NCBI GenBank assembly: GCA_010405405.1
Contig: MU004230.1
Location: 2,873,744 to 2,937,743 of the forward strand
From: Microthyrium microscopicum
Taxonomy: Eukaryota > Ascomycota > Dothideomycetes > Microthyriales > Microthyriaceae
Length of the DNA stretch: 64,000 nt
Reading direction: 5' to 3'
The notes under the pieces were generated by a model. That model did not search any database and was not told the origin of the DNA. It was given only the letters and a program-made list of their open reading frames with translations. Numbering within the stretch: position 1 is the stretch's first letter; each line of letters opens with the position of its first letter. This document shows positions 19,646-31,425 of the stretch, one piece after another. Made by a program: the position numbers and the translations under genes.

Positions 19646-21107
19646 ATGGCCCGGCATCACTTGGCCGTTCTTTTTGCATGTCTGGTTTCGCAGACTCTGG
19701 CAAAGTATGATTGGCATGCTCCTCCACCAGCTGGAACAAACGATGCGCCTATACCGGTAGGGCCAGACGGAAAATATACAATTGTCTCGGAGGGAATTCG
19801 AGCTCAGTTCATTCCATATGGCGCCAGCATAACGAACCTTTTCATAAACGACACGCATAACGTGGAAAGAGACATTGTTCTGGGATTCGACAATGCAACT
19901 GCATACACTTTGGATACATCTCATCCTCATCTAGGCGGAGTTCCAGGTACGAGAAATCTGTGGAAGAATGAGTAAAGGGCAGTCGCGCTGACACGTTTGA
20001 TTGAAGGTCGTTATGCGAATCGTATAAAGAACAGGTAACACGATTGGACTACGTTATATGGCTTCGTTAACGATAGTACAGTACATTCACCATCGACGGC
20101 GTAACATCCAAGGTCATACCGAATGAGAACAACGGCGCTGATACTCTTCACGGAGGGCCTGACGGTTGGGACTATGTATGATGCCTGCTTTATGATCAAT
20201 TTCAATACTAATCGAACGCAAAGCGCAACTTTACCGTAGTCAAGCACACCCGTTCGACAATCACCTTCAAAATCGATGATCCAGATGGCAAAGAAGGATT
20301 CCCAGGAGCCGTGACCTCCTACATTCACTATGGACTCTCACCATACCGGTGGCACTTCTACATGAACGCTACCGCGACCAAGGTTACACCCGTCATGCTC
20401 TCATCGCACACGTACTGGAATCTCGACGGTTTCCAAAACCCAAGCACCAATCTCGCACTCAACCACAGCCTCCTATTACCATTTTCTGGCCAGCGTGTCG
20501 ACGTGGATGGCATCCTAATTCCCACGGGAAATATCATTCCAAACAAAATTGGCAGTGTCAACGACTTTTGGACAAAATCCAAGCAACTAGGCGCAGACTT
20601 GACCAAGAAGGAGGCACAAGGAAACTGCGGTACAGGGTGCACTGGCTACGACACTTGCTACCTGGTGAACCGCGAGCAATTTGGCCCCAACTATTTTGCA
20701 CCACTGACTGATGGAGGCGCGTGGTGGGAGGGCGATCCAGTCGCAACAGTCCGAAGTGATTTCAGTGGCATCCAGCTTGATATCTTTTCTGACCAGGATG
20801 CTTTCCAGGTGTACAGCTGCAATGGACAGAACAGTAAGCATGAAATGTGGTCCAAATCACACAAGGCTAATGTGTTATGACAGGTACCATGCCGCTGAAG
20901 AAAACCCAAGGCTTTTTCGGAGCAAACGCTACTTTTCCGCGCGTAGTACCACAATACGGATGTTTTGTGATGGAGGTTGAAGATTGGATTGATGGCATAA
21001 ACAATCCAGAATGGGGACGCGATGCGAAGCAAATTATTGGACCCAAAACTTTGCCATACGAGCTGGAAGCTATCTACTCATTCTCGATAGCAAACAAAAA
21101 GCAGTGA
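19646..21107 (+). CDS. Secreted aldose 1-epimerase (galactose mutarotase family)
   Basis: Five exons (19646-19946, 20007-20034, 20082-20175, 20224-20833, 20884-21107) give 418 residues. The first 19 residues (MARHHLAVLFACLVSQTLA) are a signal peptide. Family motifs: FIPYGASITNL, DIVLGFDN, GGVPGRYANRIKN assembled across introns 1 and 2, TLHGGPDGWDYRNF across intron 3, SSHTYWNLDG, and YELEAIYSF near the end. The His of SSHTYWNL and the Glu of PYELEAIY are the usual acid/base pair. The enzyme interconverts alpha and beta anomers of aldoses; the secreted form would act on sugars outside the cell. Exon 2 is only 28 nt, so automated gene finders may miss it. Cysteines (NCGTGCTGYDTC) fit a secreted, disulfide-bearing protein. 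Confidence 0.92.
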
Positions 21108-21229
21108 GTAGGAATATATCAATAATTGAGGCAGCGATAGGGTGTAGCGAGTTTGCGTATTTGTTTCCCATATGAACGGAAGCATAATAACGACCTAATG
21201 GAACTTGAGCGTCGTTGTCTAATGCGTTT

Positions 21230-23838
21230 TCATATATTGGTGAGATCTAGCTGATCGAATTCCTGCCATCGTGATCCACCGCGCGGGCGTTTGGAGTTTT
21301 GCGGACTGTTGTCGAATGTGAATGCTCCTGGTAGGCTTTCTCGTACTCGTATCCGTTGCTTGTTAAGATTGGCTACGCCGAGAGGTTTTCCTGGAGGTAC
21401 ATCTGAAGCACCAACGAGCTGTGACTTTGACGACTTGAAAGATGAAGAGATGCTCGATTGCATATTTGTGTGGTGTGGAGGTACATCTTTTGACAGCTCT
21501 AGCCGGCTAACAGGCGCACTCTCGTCGTTACCAAGTCTCCTAGAACTTGATTGTGATCGAGAGAACATGTGGCGAGATTGTGGAGTTTTTGATGGTGAGT
21601 TTGGAGGAGATGATGCAGTCAGGTCGATTGCTAGAGTTGCTGCAGCTCTTATAGATGAAGACGAACTGGGCTTATCGACGACAGTGTTGGCCACCAGCGC
21701 ATTGATTTTTTGCGCGGAGCTTTGAAATTGTGGTTGGTGTATTCCTGATGGTTTCGCAGGTGAAGACATTGTCAAGTCCATACAGTCGATTTGTCTAGTC
21801 TTGGAAGGCGAAAAGTAGTGTGTTATTATACCTCTTCCAGATGGAGAATCCACTGAGACAGGTCTTGCACTCCGCTTATTTGCTTTGGGAGTAGCCGCTG
21901 GCGATTGCACGTTGGCCTTCCTTTTGGTGGCTGTGATCGAAATTCCCAGCTCGGGCTCATCATATCGATTATCCCCTTCTGTTTGCACTCGTCTGAAAGC
22001 TGTTCGCCGTCCTCTACTAGGCTTCATTGGTGGAAGGTCCGTCCCAAAATGCTTAACAGCAACACTGGTATTGACCGACCGTGAGTCCTGTGGGCGAGGA
22101 GGCGAGGAGGAGAGAAGACTGATAGACTGAACTGGCTCCTCCTCCAGGGGTACGGGTGAGAGAGTGCGAAAAGATGGGACTTGACTCCGCATTGGTATCT
22201 CCCGAAAAGTTGGTGTTGAGGCTTGCTTTGAGGGATTACTCCCGGCTGGAGACTGTGTTGATGAAATACCTTTGGTGACTCTAGTAAATTTATGCAAAGC
22301 ACCTGCCGGCATGGCTTTGTCGATACCTTCCTTTTTTGCTGGAGCTCTAGCGGCTTTTGTTGTAGCTTTGGACGCTTTCTGTAGTTGCGAGTCCGTCCAT
22401 TCACGAAATATCCGTTTCTCGCCCAACTGAACGTAGTGTTCCGAGATCCACTCTTTGGCAATATCGCTTGGCTCGAAGAGGTACGGCCGTCTCTCCTGGG
22501 TGCTCCCAATTGTTTCAGCAGGCTCATTATCTTCCAGGTCTGCCTCTTCATCATCTGGATCGGCTGCCATGACCTGATCATCAGGTCTTTCGGTTGAAAG
22601 ATCAATATCAACCACGTCTAGAGGTATGAAGCTAACTCGTAGCTCCGGTATGTTGTCAGTCGATGAGTGCGTCCGAGCTTGATGTATTTTCTTGAGAATA
22701 TTCGACGGTTGATTTTCCGAACTTGATCTCAGCTTTCTCACCAACAACGCCGGAGCGAGAGTGCGAATAAACTTTTTGGCACCGGTAAGGTTCTCCCATT
22801 TGAATGCTTCCTCTGTAAATTTTCTCAATGCTGGGAGATCCATGGGTTTCTCCCAAACGAGCTTTTCGCGTATCTCATCCAGCGCCTGCGCAGATGAAAT
22901 TGCAGGATGTGTGTAGTACTTGAGGATATCGCGATTGGGAAACGATTCCGGAATTTGCAATGCGCCGTGTTTTCGCTTGAATAGTTTGTTTTCGTTAGTC
23001 TTGAGCTCGTTAGATAGTCGTTCCTTCCATTCCTCGTACCCCTTCTTATCATTACGTTTTATTTTGCACAGATCCAGACCAAAACCAGCTCGCGCAGCCT
23101 CGCATGCTAGCTTAGGACCACAACCTGGAATGCCCTCAGGAATATAATCGCCACCACTCATCATGGCAACCAAAATCATGCCTTCTCTATCCAAACCTGA
23201 TACACCGGCTTTTATCTTGACTGAATCGTAAACGTTGACATGGGTGGGGGTCTTTCCTTTCCCCTCGGGAGACCAACTGCGCAGAGTGATTCCGCTTCCA
23301 AACATGATTGTATCAACATCCTCACTCAGCACCGCATCCACGATTCTCTCTCTCTGCAGCAAGGCGCATTCTGCTTCAGCTTCGCCGGGGGCAGTATGAT
23401 ATGGTAAGCCAAACTCTTTCAACAGCTGTTTTGCGAGGAACTCGGGAACAGTCGCAACGTTGGGACCGCTCCATTTATTGCGCTTGAATTGAGGTTTATT
23501 TGGGCCATCGAAGACGAAAAGGGGTTGGATTGCAAGAGACGTGAGCCTAAGGATACGATAATAGAATGTGCGGAGTGCTGGTTGTTCGCCACCTAATACT
23601 GTCAGCGCTGTAAAGATTCGAAGGAAGTATGCCGACCTTTGGAGGCTTTGATCTGGAACAGCCATATAGATATGTCAACGGCTAATCTCAAAGGCCGTCC
23701 AGTCTCTTTGAACTTCTGTAGAGCAAACTTGGAAAGAGCAATGCGCTCTCCGGGGCCAATTTCCTTGTAAATGCTACAGGCTTGATTAATATGGATATTT
23801 GAGAGCAAAAGAAGAATTACATACCCGTGAATACCCAT
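21230..23838 (-). CDS. GEN1: GEN1/Yen1-type Holliday junction resolvase (XPG family)
   Basis: Three exons (23838-23825, 23773-23637, 23592-21230) give 837 residues. Exon 1 is only 14 nt and encodes MGIHG, matching the invariant MGxxG start of XPG nucleases once the acceptor CTGTAG is used. Nuclease motifs follow in order: LAVDISIWLFQIK, LFVFDGPNKPQFKR, GEAEAECALLQ, LSEDVDTIMFG, MMSGGDYIPEGIPGCG (helix-two-turn-helix entry). After about residue 330 the protein is long, Ser/Pro-rich and basic, as in Yen1, where this part carries regulatory phosphosites. Three short hydrophobic-acidic patches (MDLTMSSP, AIDLTASSP, LDLTNI) resemble SUMO-interaction motifs. It resolves four-way recombination junctions in the nucleus. 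It is divergent from the AT-hook-like gene. Confidence 0.93.
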
Positions 23839-24229
23839 ATTTAAATAATGGAATAATTAGGAAGACATCTTGCTTTCCGAAAGTAGGGATCAGGCAGTTT
23901 ACGGAGCGGTGGAATAGCAGGTAGTTGATGTTTTGAAAGTATCTCAATGAGGAAAACATGATGCGGCTCAGGTTGCTATGGGGGTGCCGTGACCAATGAT
24001 AGCACCCCCCGATGTTGAGCCGGAACTCGGCGCGTCCCTCCAACGCGACTTTCGACTCCGGTTTTTATTTACTCCACCCAGCATCTCCAGTGATGGCATA
24101 ATTCGATCCCTACACAATTGAGAAGGGAAAAACGCAGAACACAAAAGGACAAGTCTGCGCCAGCATTCCTAAATTACATTCTTTGCGCCAATAGCCGCGG
24201 GAGCCTATGACATCAATCTGGGCAACAGC
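23839..24229. promoter_or_regulatory. Shared upstream region of GEN1 and AT-hook-like gene
   Basis: The two start codons are 391 bp apart and point away from each other, so one stretch must serve both promoters. It contains TTGGCGCAAAG-like text read on the minus strand near 24180-24190 (tttgcgccaat on plus), loosely similar to an MCB/E2F-type box. This is a weak visual match only. Confidence 0.4.
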
Positions 24230-27200
24230 ATGGCTCCCAAACGCCCACGCGCTGCTCTGGATGACAGCGTGTCGTCGCTGGATCCTTTAGCATACTCTGC
24301 TATCATGCAATCTTCGCCTATGCGGAAGACTCCTGCGCGACAAACCCAGGACATATTCGTGGAACCCACAACATACCTTCGAGGCCCATCTCCACAGAAG
24401 ACCTTGATAATTGATCCCGAGCCCAACTTTGGACAGGGAAAGAGTCCTTATAGGATACGAGTGACGGTGCAAGCTGAGCCTCAGGAGGAAGACAGTTTTC
24501 AGGGAGGCGTGGTCGAAGATTCACCGTTAGAGGACAAGGTTAAAAGATCTATCAGCCCAAAAAAGTCGCCTGTGAAAAAGGCCAAAACAATCACTGTACC
24601 TTTACATGATCCTGATGATCTATCCAAAACTCCTCGAAAACGGAAACCGCGGCGATCAGGAACGCCCGCTCCCAGGCGGCGCCGGGCAACTCCAGGCACG
24701 AATAAAGCAATCAATGAGTGGTATGATAGCGACTTTAGACCTGGGCATGCTAGACCAGCCCGTAGACTTTCTGCGGCTGGCAGGGCCAAGAGGCAAGAGC
24801 AATCAGACGATGATCACATAGAAGACCGCTCCTCGGAGCCAGGTTTGAGAAAATCAAATACGCCAGCTGCGTCGTCACAATCAAAGAACCCGACTGATCG
24901 AGGAGCGGCTCGGAAAGCAACCCGGTCTACATCTCGGCAACCTTCAATCGGATTGATCAGCGATTTTGCTCGAGGTCAGAATATATCATCACCAGGGCCG
25001 CAGCTCCTTGAGGCCGAAGATTTCTCTATCGCCGAACAGTTATCGGGAGCCTCGGAGTCAAATGAGGATGATGATGAGGAGTCAGAAATAGTACGACAGA
25101 TCACTCCGCAAGACAGGATTGGATCCCCTTCGTATACCATTCCAACTCCACAGTTTCCCTCAACCTTTGATCTGGAAGCAATGTCTATGCGAAATGCTAT
25201 GGATTCTTCCAACCCCAACAAAATTTCGCAGAGACGCGAAACACCCGAAACGACACAGGAGAAGAACTCGACACTCAACAGATGGACCCAATTCAGTACC
25301 ATACCGAAGCGAGCGCCAATTGAAAACGAGACGTTGGACTTGGCTGAGGCAGAAGGTCAACTATCTGAGGCAGAAGACGAGCCCATTCTGGATGCGATTG
25401 GTGGTGCGTCGGACAGCGACAGTGACGATGATAAAGCCTCCCCACCTCAAGATGATGGGGATGAGATACTCCTCGCCTCAGAAGAGGACGAGGCTTCCGA
25501 GGATGAATTAATAGAAGAGGAGCCCGTGATTGAAGATATCGACATGGAGATGACAGGTGTCGTAGGTGATGATGGACCAATCGGAGATGCAACGATGCAG
25601 AGAAGTATGGATATGACAATTGTCTCGCCAAGTGCTTTGTACAGCAAGCTGGATATTGGTAGCAGCATTGTGCACGCGTCACCTGAAAAGCGTGTCGCGT
25701 CCCAGACAACGAACAAAGACGCGTTCTTGCCCAGGCCATCTCCAGTCCCACCATTCTCACCTGCCGTTCCAACAATCGAAAATACCGACCAGTCACTCGA
25801 GTCTTCTCCGCACGTCAGATTCAGCTCACCGCTCATTATTACACAGTCTAGAAGAAGGTCCCCATCGGAACAAATCAGAGAAACAACTCCTGGAATCATC
25901 AGGCCTCCATCAGTTAGAGGAAACTCTCCAACTCCCCACCTTCCAACCCCAGAATCGGACGAAAAATTTGCAAAACAAGAAGAGATTTCACAACATTCGG
26001 CGTCCATGGCTGGAGGGCTTGATGCAAACACGGCGGAAGTCGCAAACCAATCGCCTCACTCGGACCTATCGTCACCCAAACCAAGAAGTTCTCCACCTCA
26101 GACGGAAAGCGCGAACCGTAAACAAGAACTAGAGGAACGTTGGCAAAATGAACGCGAGAAAGTCAAAGAGCAAGCTCGACAAAGCTCAGCAAGCAAACAA
26201 CTCACGATCGACGACGATGAAGATGAAGCCAGCGATGTAGATATGTGGGCAGAAGCTGCAGGCGATTCTTCACCGCCTATTGAGTCAAGCCGCATCTCGA
26301 ATAGGCCTTCTGTTGCCTCATATCGTGCGGCGCAACGGCAAACTTCCAATAGTTTCCAAGCTATAGGCCACATGGCGGATTCGAAACGTCCTCGACCTAC
26401 GAAGAAATTGGCTAAAGACAAATTACGCGTTGCAAGTGGTGGAATGAGCCAGGCTAAGGAAGAAGTTGCTGCTTTATTCGCAACTCTGGCGAAGGACAAA
26501 GAGGCGCTACCTGCAGAGATCACGGAAATTGAGAGCTCTGATGAAGAATCTGGTGTCCACCAGAATAACGCACACAACTTCAGTTCTATCATCAGGAACA
26601 AAGTTAGAAACATGATGGAGGACGTTGACTTTTCTATCACCGGAGCCAACAGAAAACAGCACAAAACGCCATCTCCACCGCCAATGCCACTACAGCCATC
26701 GCCGATTATCGTACAGAAATCAAGCGAACATGCAAAACCATTGCTTAGCCCTCCTCTCCTAGCACCTCCTTCATTGCCTCATTCGCCACGTCGAAGTAGT
26801 CCTTTAAAGCACCGCCTGGATCTAGATGAAGAAGAAGATACGACCGTAAATAATACTATGGCATCTGATGTACGACAGCTCCAACACGAAACCCGAGCCG
26901 CAAAACGGCCAGCCTTGGAGCGAAATACATCTCCCAAATTGACACAGCCACGCCCACCACCACGACCACATCGCACATCGTTGTTGAAGTCTACTCAAAA
27001 GCGCCTAGCGCGTGCCGCCATGGAGAAGTCTTCTCACGTCGCAGCTGTAGACAACTCAATATTTTCCAGAATTTCGTCTCTGATCTCTCCCGACGAGACG
27101 AGCATCAATGCAAGCCTCGCGTCAGCCACAGACACCATATCACCGCCAGACCACCCAAATCATCCTTTATTACAAAACTTCCGAATGTTGCCGCAGGATC

Positions 27201-27670
27201 ACCCTTGGACTGACGACCATTTCCAAGCACTGCTTTCACTTTATAAGCATTGGTTACTACACGAAGACATGTATTCACCACGGCATGCTATCAATGCGCG
27301 CCTCATCACGCCAGAGTGGAGCAAATTGATCAACATGTCATTCTCGAATTGGGGATATGAGATGCTCGTTACTGAAGGGCTTGTCGTGATTGCTGCACTT
27401 TTCGAACAACTGCTACGATTACGTGACCAGGCTGAATTCGAGGAATTGTATGGTGCTGAATTGAGAATTGGAGTTGTTGGCGCCCGTACAGTTGAGAGCG
27501 GCCCGATTTCCAAATGGCACATTGCCTTGCGCCTATTCACGGTGATGGTGGGAGACTTGATCCGAGCCGATGAGAGAAAGGGCGTGCCTATTGATCGCAC
27601 CCCGAAACTCAAGTGGCGGTATAGGGATCAGTGGCTTTGGCGACGCGGCTGGTTCTCTGGTCTTCTCTAA
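24230..27670 (+). CDS. Large AT-hook-like nuclear protein, Pezizomycotina-type
   Basis: Single exon, 1146 residues. The start has a good context (GCATGGCTCCC). Most of the protein is predicted disorder: many SP/TP sites, acidic runs (SEEDEASEDELIEEE), and a basic cluster at about 130-150 (KTPRKRKPRRSGTPAPRRRR) that looks like AT-hook or nuclear localisation sequence. Only the last 160 residues look folded: HPWTDDHFQALLSLYKHWL, WGYEMLVTEGLVVIAALFEQ, WRYRDQWLWRRGWF. This layout matches proteins annotated in other filamentous ascomycetes as AT DNA binding protein. The many S/T-P sites and divergence from GEN1 suggest a cell-cycle or chromosome role; that is inference. Confidence 0.75.
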   Translation: MAPKRPRAALDDSVSSLDPLAYSAIMQSSPMRKTPARQTQDIFVEPTTYLRGPSPQKTLIIDPEPNFGQGKSPYRIRVTVQAEPQEEDSFQGGVVEDSPLEDKVKRSISPKKSPVKKAKTITVPLHDPDDLSKTPRKRKPRRSGTPAPRRRRATPGTNKAINEWYDSDFRPGHARPARRLSAAGRAKRQEQSDDDHIEDRSSEPGLRKSNTPAASSQSKNPTDRGAARKATRSTSRQPSIGLISDFARGQNISSPGPQLLEAEDFSIAEQLSGASESNEDDDEESEIVRQITPQDRIGSPSYTIPTPQFPSTFDLEAMSMRNAMDSSNPNKISQRRETPETTQEKNSTLNRWTQFSTIPKRAPIENETLDLAEAEGQLSEAEDEPILDAIGGASDSDSDDDKASPPQDDGDEILLASEEDEASEDELIEEEPVIEDIDMEMTGVVGDDGPIGDATMQRSMDMTIVSPSALYSKLDIGSSIVHASPEKRVASQTTNKDAFLPRPSPVPPFSPAVPTIENTDQSLESSPHVRFSSPLIITQSRRRSPSEQIRETTPGIIRPPSVRGNSPTPHLPTPESDEKFAKQEEISQHSASMAGGLDANTAEVANQSPHSDLSSPKPRSSPPQTESANRKQELEERWQNEREKVKEQARQSSASKQLTIDDDEDEASDVDMWAEAAGDSSPPIESSRISNRPSVASYRAAQRQTSNSFQAIGHMADSKRPRPTKKLAKDKLRVASGGMSQAKEEVAALFATLAKDKEALPAEITEIESSDEESGVHQNNAHNFSSIIRNKVRNMMEDVDFSITGANRKQHKTPSPPPMPLQPSPIIVQKSSEHAKPLLSPPLLAPPSLPHSPRRSSPLKHRLDLDEEEDTTVNNTMASDVRQLQHETRAAKRPALERNTSPKLTQPRPPPRPHRTSLLKSTQKRLARAAMEKSSHVAAVDNSIFSRISSLISPDETSINASLASATDTISPPDHPNHPLLQNFRMLPQDHPWTDDHFQALLSLYKHWLLHEDMYSPRHAINARLITPEWSKLINMSFSNWGYEMLVTEGLVVIAALFEQLLRLRDQAEFEELYGAELRIGVVGARTVESGPISKWHIALRLFTVMVGDLIRADERKGVPIDRTPKLKWRYRDQWLWRRGWFSGLL

Positions 27671-28356
27671 TGTTTGGATGCATAGCGTGCACTTGTACAG
27701 TGTAGTTGTTTTTGTTTTGAGCGATCATTTTCAGATACCCCTTGTATAACGCGCTCTGTTGGATGTGCACCCGCTGATATAGCAGCGATGAATGAAATGA
27801 CGAATTTGAATAGACGAGGCCTGACTTGGATGTTAGTCGCTTACGATGCTGGTGAATAATGTCTTTCGCTATATGCAAGCAGGAATGCCGTTGCACACTC
27901 AATACTACCATTGGCTGTAGTTTGACGCCCGCTTGTACCTGGCCTTCGAGCAGAGTCCATCGACGTAGCTGCCAAATCGTGTGGTAAATTTTCTAGACAC
28001 GCGCATAAGTGCTGTAAAAGGTGACCGTGTCTCAAGCAAACAAGCGCATCGCCGCATGCCTGCGGGTACCACGGACGCAGTGCAAAGGCCCTAATATAAA
28101 ACGAGAGTTGGAAGCCCTTGTTGACGTGACGCAAGCCTAGCTAGAACTATTTCAAGCTTTAGCAAATTGCAGCAGGAACCGTGAAGTTTAATAGAAATAT
28201 TGTGAGCACTGAAGTTGTGGCTCTGAGATCTCCACAACGTGGGTGGCTTTTGGTTGGACGATTTAATGACTTGCATCTGACGTTTCATGTTTGCCTTGTT
28301 TCACTTTGCGCCTAAACACTTTCATAGCACAACATTTCTTTGCATATACCACCAAC
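27671..28356. other. Intergenic, 3' side of AT-hook gene and ceramidase promoter
   Basis: About 690 bp; short frames only. No gene or repeat recognised. Confidence 0.45.
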
Positions 28357-30761
28357 ATGGCATTGCAAGGCGTGTTATCGCGACTGCTTTTGCTGGTGCT
28401 TGTGCTGGCGATATGCGCCACGCAGACCGCGCACGCGGCGCCGTCTTGGTGGAAGCGAAGCTTTAGTCGCTGGAAGATGGGGATTGAAGGTGAAGAGATG
28501 CTTGCGCCTGCTGCGCCGGATGGACATCATTATTTGTTAGGCGTCGGGAAAGGTGATATCACCGGGTAAGAATTTTCAATTGCTGGGCAAGAGGATGAGC
28601 TAATTTTTCTAGTCCGGTCGTGGATTTGATATTCATGGGATATGCGGATGCAAATCAGATTGGAAGTGGAGTCCGGCAGCGACTTTATTCTCGCGCGTTC
28701 ATCATTGGTGACCTAAAGAAACCCGAAGATCGAATTGTTTATTTAGTCCTCGATATCCAGTCTGGAGATATTGCCGTTCGGGATGGTGTTCTTAAGGGAC
28801 TCCAACAGCTAGGACCCGAGTATTCAATGTATACAAAAGACAATATTGCGCTTACTGGAACTCATTCCCATTCCGGACCTGGAGCATGGACGAACTATTT
28901 CCTACATCATGCAAGTACCAGAGGCTTTGATAGGCCATCCTGGGAGGCGATTGTGAACGGCACTGTTTTGTCGATCAAACGTGCTCATGAGAAGTTGAAA
29001 GAAGGACGCATTAGCTGGGGAAAAATAAGACTCGAGGATGCAAACTTCAATCGTAGCCCGTCTTCATACAGAGCGAATCCAGAATCAGAACGCACCCAGT
29101 ATACAGATAATGTTGATAAAGAAATGACCATGCTACGGTTCGCGGATCTGGATCATAAAGATTATGGGGTCTTGACTTTCTTTCCAACACATGGCACTTC
29201 AATGTATTTGAATCAAACTATGGTCACAGGAGACAACAAAGGCGTTGCAGCATACCTATTCGAGAGAAAAATGCAAGCCAAGTTTCCAGGATTCATTGCC
29301 GGCTTTTCTCAGTCAAATGTTGGAGACGTCACTCCTAATGTGCTAGGTGATTATTGTGAGAGTGGACCAGATCTTGGGAAGCGATGTAATGAGACGGATA
29401 CTACTTGTGGTGGTATAGTCGCTCCATGTCACTCAAGAGGGCCTTTCTTTGGTCTCAATGATGGTGGAAGGAAAAGTTGCTTCGAGATTGGCAAGCGTCA
29501 ATTTGAAAAAGCGTATGAACTTCATCAAATAATGAGTGTCCGAGGACCAAATGCAACAGAGATTCCGGTTCGAGGACCAGTCAAGGCATTTCACACTTTC
29601 CAAAACATGAGCTGGCAGGAATTTCCGCATCCAAATGGCTCTACTGTAATGACATGTCCATCCGCTATGGGCTACAGCTTTGCAGCTGGCACATCAGATG
29701 GCCCAGGAATTGCAGACTTTCGGCAAGGTTTGACGGGTGATCAACCACCAGTCAGTCCGATCTGGCCCATTCTAAGAGGACTCCTCAAGAATCCAACGCC
29801 GCGCCAGAAGGAGTGCCATGGAGTCAAGCCTATCTTACTAGACATCGGAGAGATGACAACACCATATGAATGGGGCCCCAATATTGCCGATATACAACTA
29901 ATGCGAGTTGGACCAATCATCTTGATCATTTCAACCGGTGAAGCGACAACCATGTCTGGTCGGCGATGGAAATCGGCAATCAGCAAGGCCGTACTTGATC
30001 AAGGCATCTTCAAAGATCATCCAAGGACGGCAAACGAAACTCCTGTTGTGGTTTTGGGCGGGCCAGCAAATAGTTATACTCATTACATCACAACGGAAGA
30101 AGAATACGCAAAACAGCGATACGAAGGTGCCAGTACGCTTTATGGTCCACACACGCTGAATGCGATGATCCATTATAGTATTCAGGGCCTCAGATATCTT
30201 TCGGCAACAAATGAGGTGAAACCACCAGCAGGACCACAACCTCCAATAAATGTTGATCGAGCTATGAGTCTCATTCCAAGTGTTTCTTCTGACTCCACGC
30301 CCTGGGGCAAGAATTATGGCGACGTACTGAATCCACCCAATGCCACATACAACAGAGGAGATACCATCAACGTGACATTCGTAGGAGCCAGTCCGCGAAA
30401 CAATCTTAGGCTTGAAGGTACTTTCGCCGCAGTGCAGAAGCTGAATGCAGAGAAAGCGATCAAGCGAGAACAAGCCGTGTTGCCAGATCCAGAACGTTCA
30501 GCATTTTCCACCAATGAGATCACACTTGACCAATCTGATGCTGAATGGACCACCGTACGGGATGATTTCGACTGGGAGTTGGTCATGGAGTGGAAGAAAG
30601 TCGGGACTGTTTTCAAACATAGCGAGTCTACAATAAGTTGGGAAACAGCCGCCGACACTGAACCTGGGACTTATCGATTTGTGTACAATGGGGATTGGAG
30701 AGCAATTAGTGGAGCGATTACTCCATTCCAAGGGATCAGTCCGTCTTTTACGGTCAGTTAA
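28357..30761 (+). CDS. Neutral ceramidase, secreted
   Basis: Two exons (28357-28565, 28613-30761) give 785 residues. A strong signal peptide opens the protein (LLLLVLVLAICATQTAHA). The neutral/alkaline ceramidase fold is clear: LGVGKGDITGPVVDLIFMGYA across the intron, the zinc-site segment ALTGTHSHSGPGAW, FFPTHGTSM with a further zinc histidine, YSIQGLRYLSA, and the C-terminal immunoglobulin-like part (TYRFVYNGDWRAISGAITPF). It cleaves ceramide to sphingosine and fatty acid. In characterised members the nucleophile is the Ser of GDVSPN. Here the codon reads Thr (GDVTPN, about residue 307). Thr may replace Ser chemically or the enzyme may be altered; see findings. N-glycosylation sequons (NGT, NQT, NAT) fit secretion. 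Confidence 0.93.
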
Positions 30762-31425
30762 TGATGTATCATAGTCACGACAAAACGAAGAGTTTGGAAA
30801 TTGAAATGTATTTCTGAAAGTCGTAAATTGCAATCTAGACCTGTACAAAGTTCGAGATGAATAGAGAGATCAAGAGAAGGAAAATCAAGTGCAAGCAAGT
30901 TTCGGAAAACAATCTATGACTTGAAGTCTTGGGAGGTATGAATACATTCACCAGCCCGATTGCAACATTCAAGAAGAAGCCAAACAGTGCCGGTACACGC
31001 AAAGACCACAGAATCTGCCAAAGTCCCGACTTTTTGGTTGCCCAAGATATGGTGAAGGCTCCTAAAAAAAGAAAGTTGTGGACCTTGTGCTTGACGATCG
31101 ATGTCCTTTAATGGGTGCTGAAACTTTCGTAGAAAGTCTGTCGAAATCCCAGAAAAACCGTGACCGCCTAGCAGAAAAGAAGAGTGAAACAATTTCAAGG
31201 GAATATTGTGAAAAGTGGTATGGGAGTTGGAGTTGGATATCAAGAGCAATGTGCAGATTCGGCCCCTCAAGAAAGGACTGGGACAACAGGGAAGTAGAAA
31301 GTTGAGCTAGGGAATGGCAACATATTAACTTGATTCGAGGCAAAATAGAATGCCCATTCTCGTGAGCTGGGAGTGTCCACGATGTCGGACAGGAATGAAG
31401 TGTGTGCCTGCTTCAGACTCGAGAA
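30762..31425. other. Intergenic; possible membrane-protein fragment on minus strand
   Basis: A minus-strand frame over about 30910-31110 reads FLFLGAFTISWATKKSG and RVPALFGFFLNVAIGLVNVF, plausible for a membrane segment, but it has no ATG and no clear upstream exon. I leave it unassigned. Confidence 0.3.

Noticed and set aside
23761-23838. Unspliced 78-codon start of GEN1 with a hydrophobic N-terminus
   Set aside because: Removing the 51-nt intron restores the invariant MGIHGIYKEIGPGE start of XPG nucleases.
30914-31270. Minus-strand open frames with a membrane-like peptide
   Set aside because: No ATG in the protein-like frame and no credible upstream exon.
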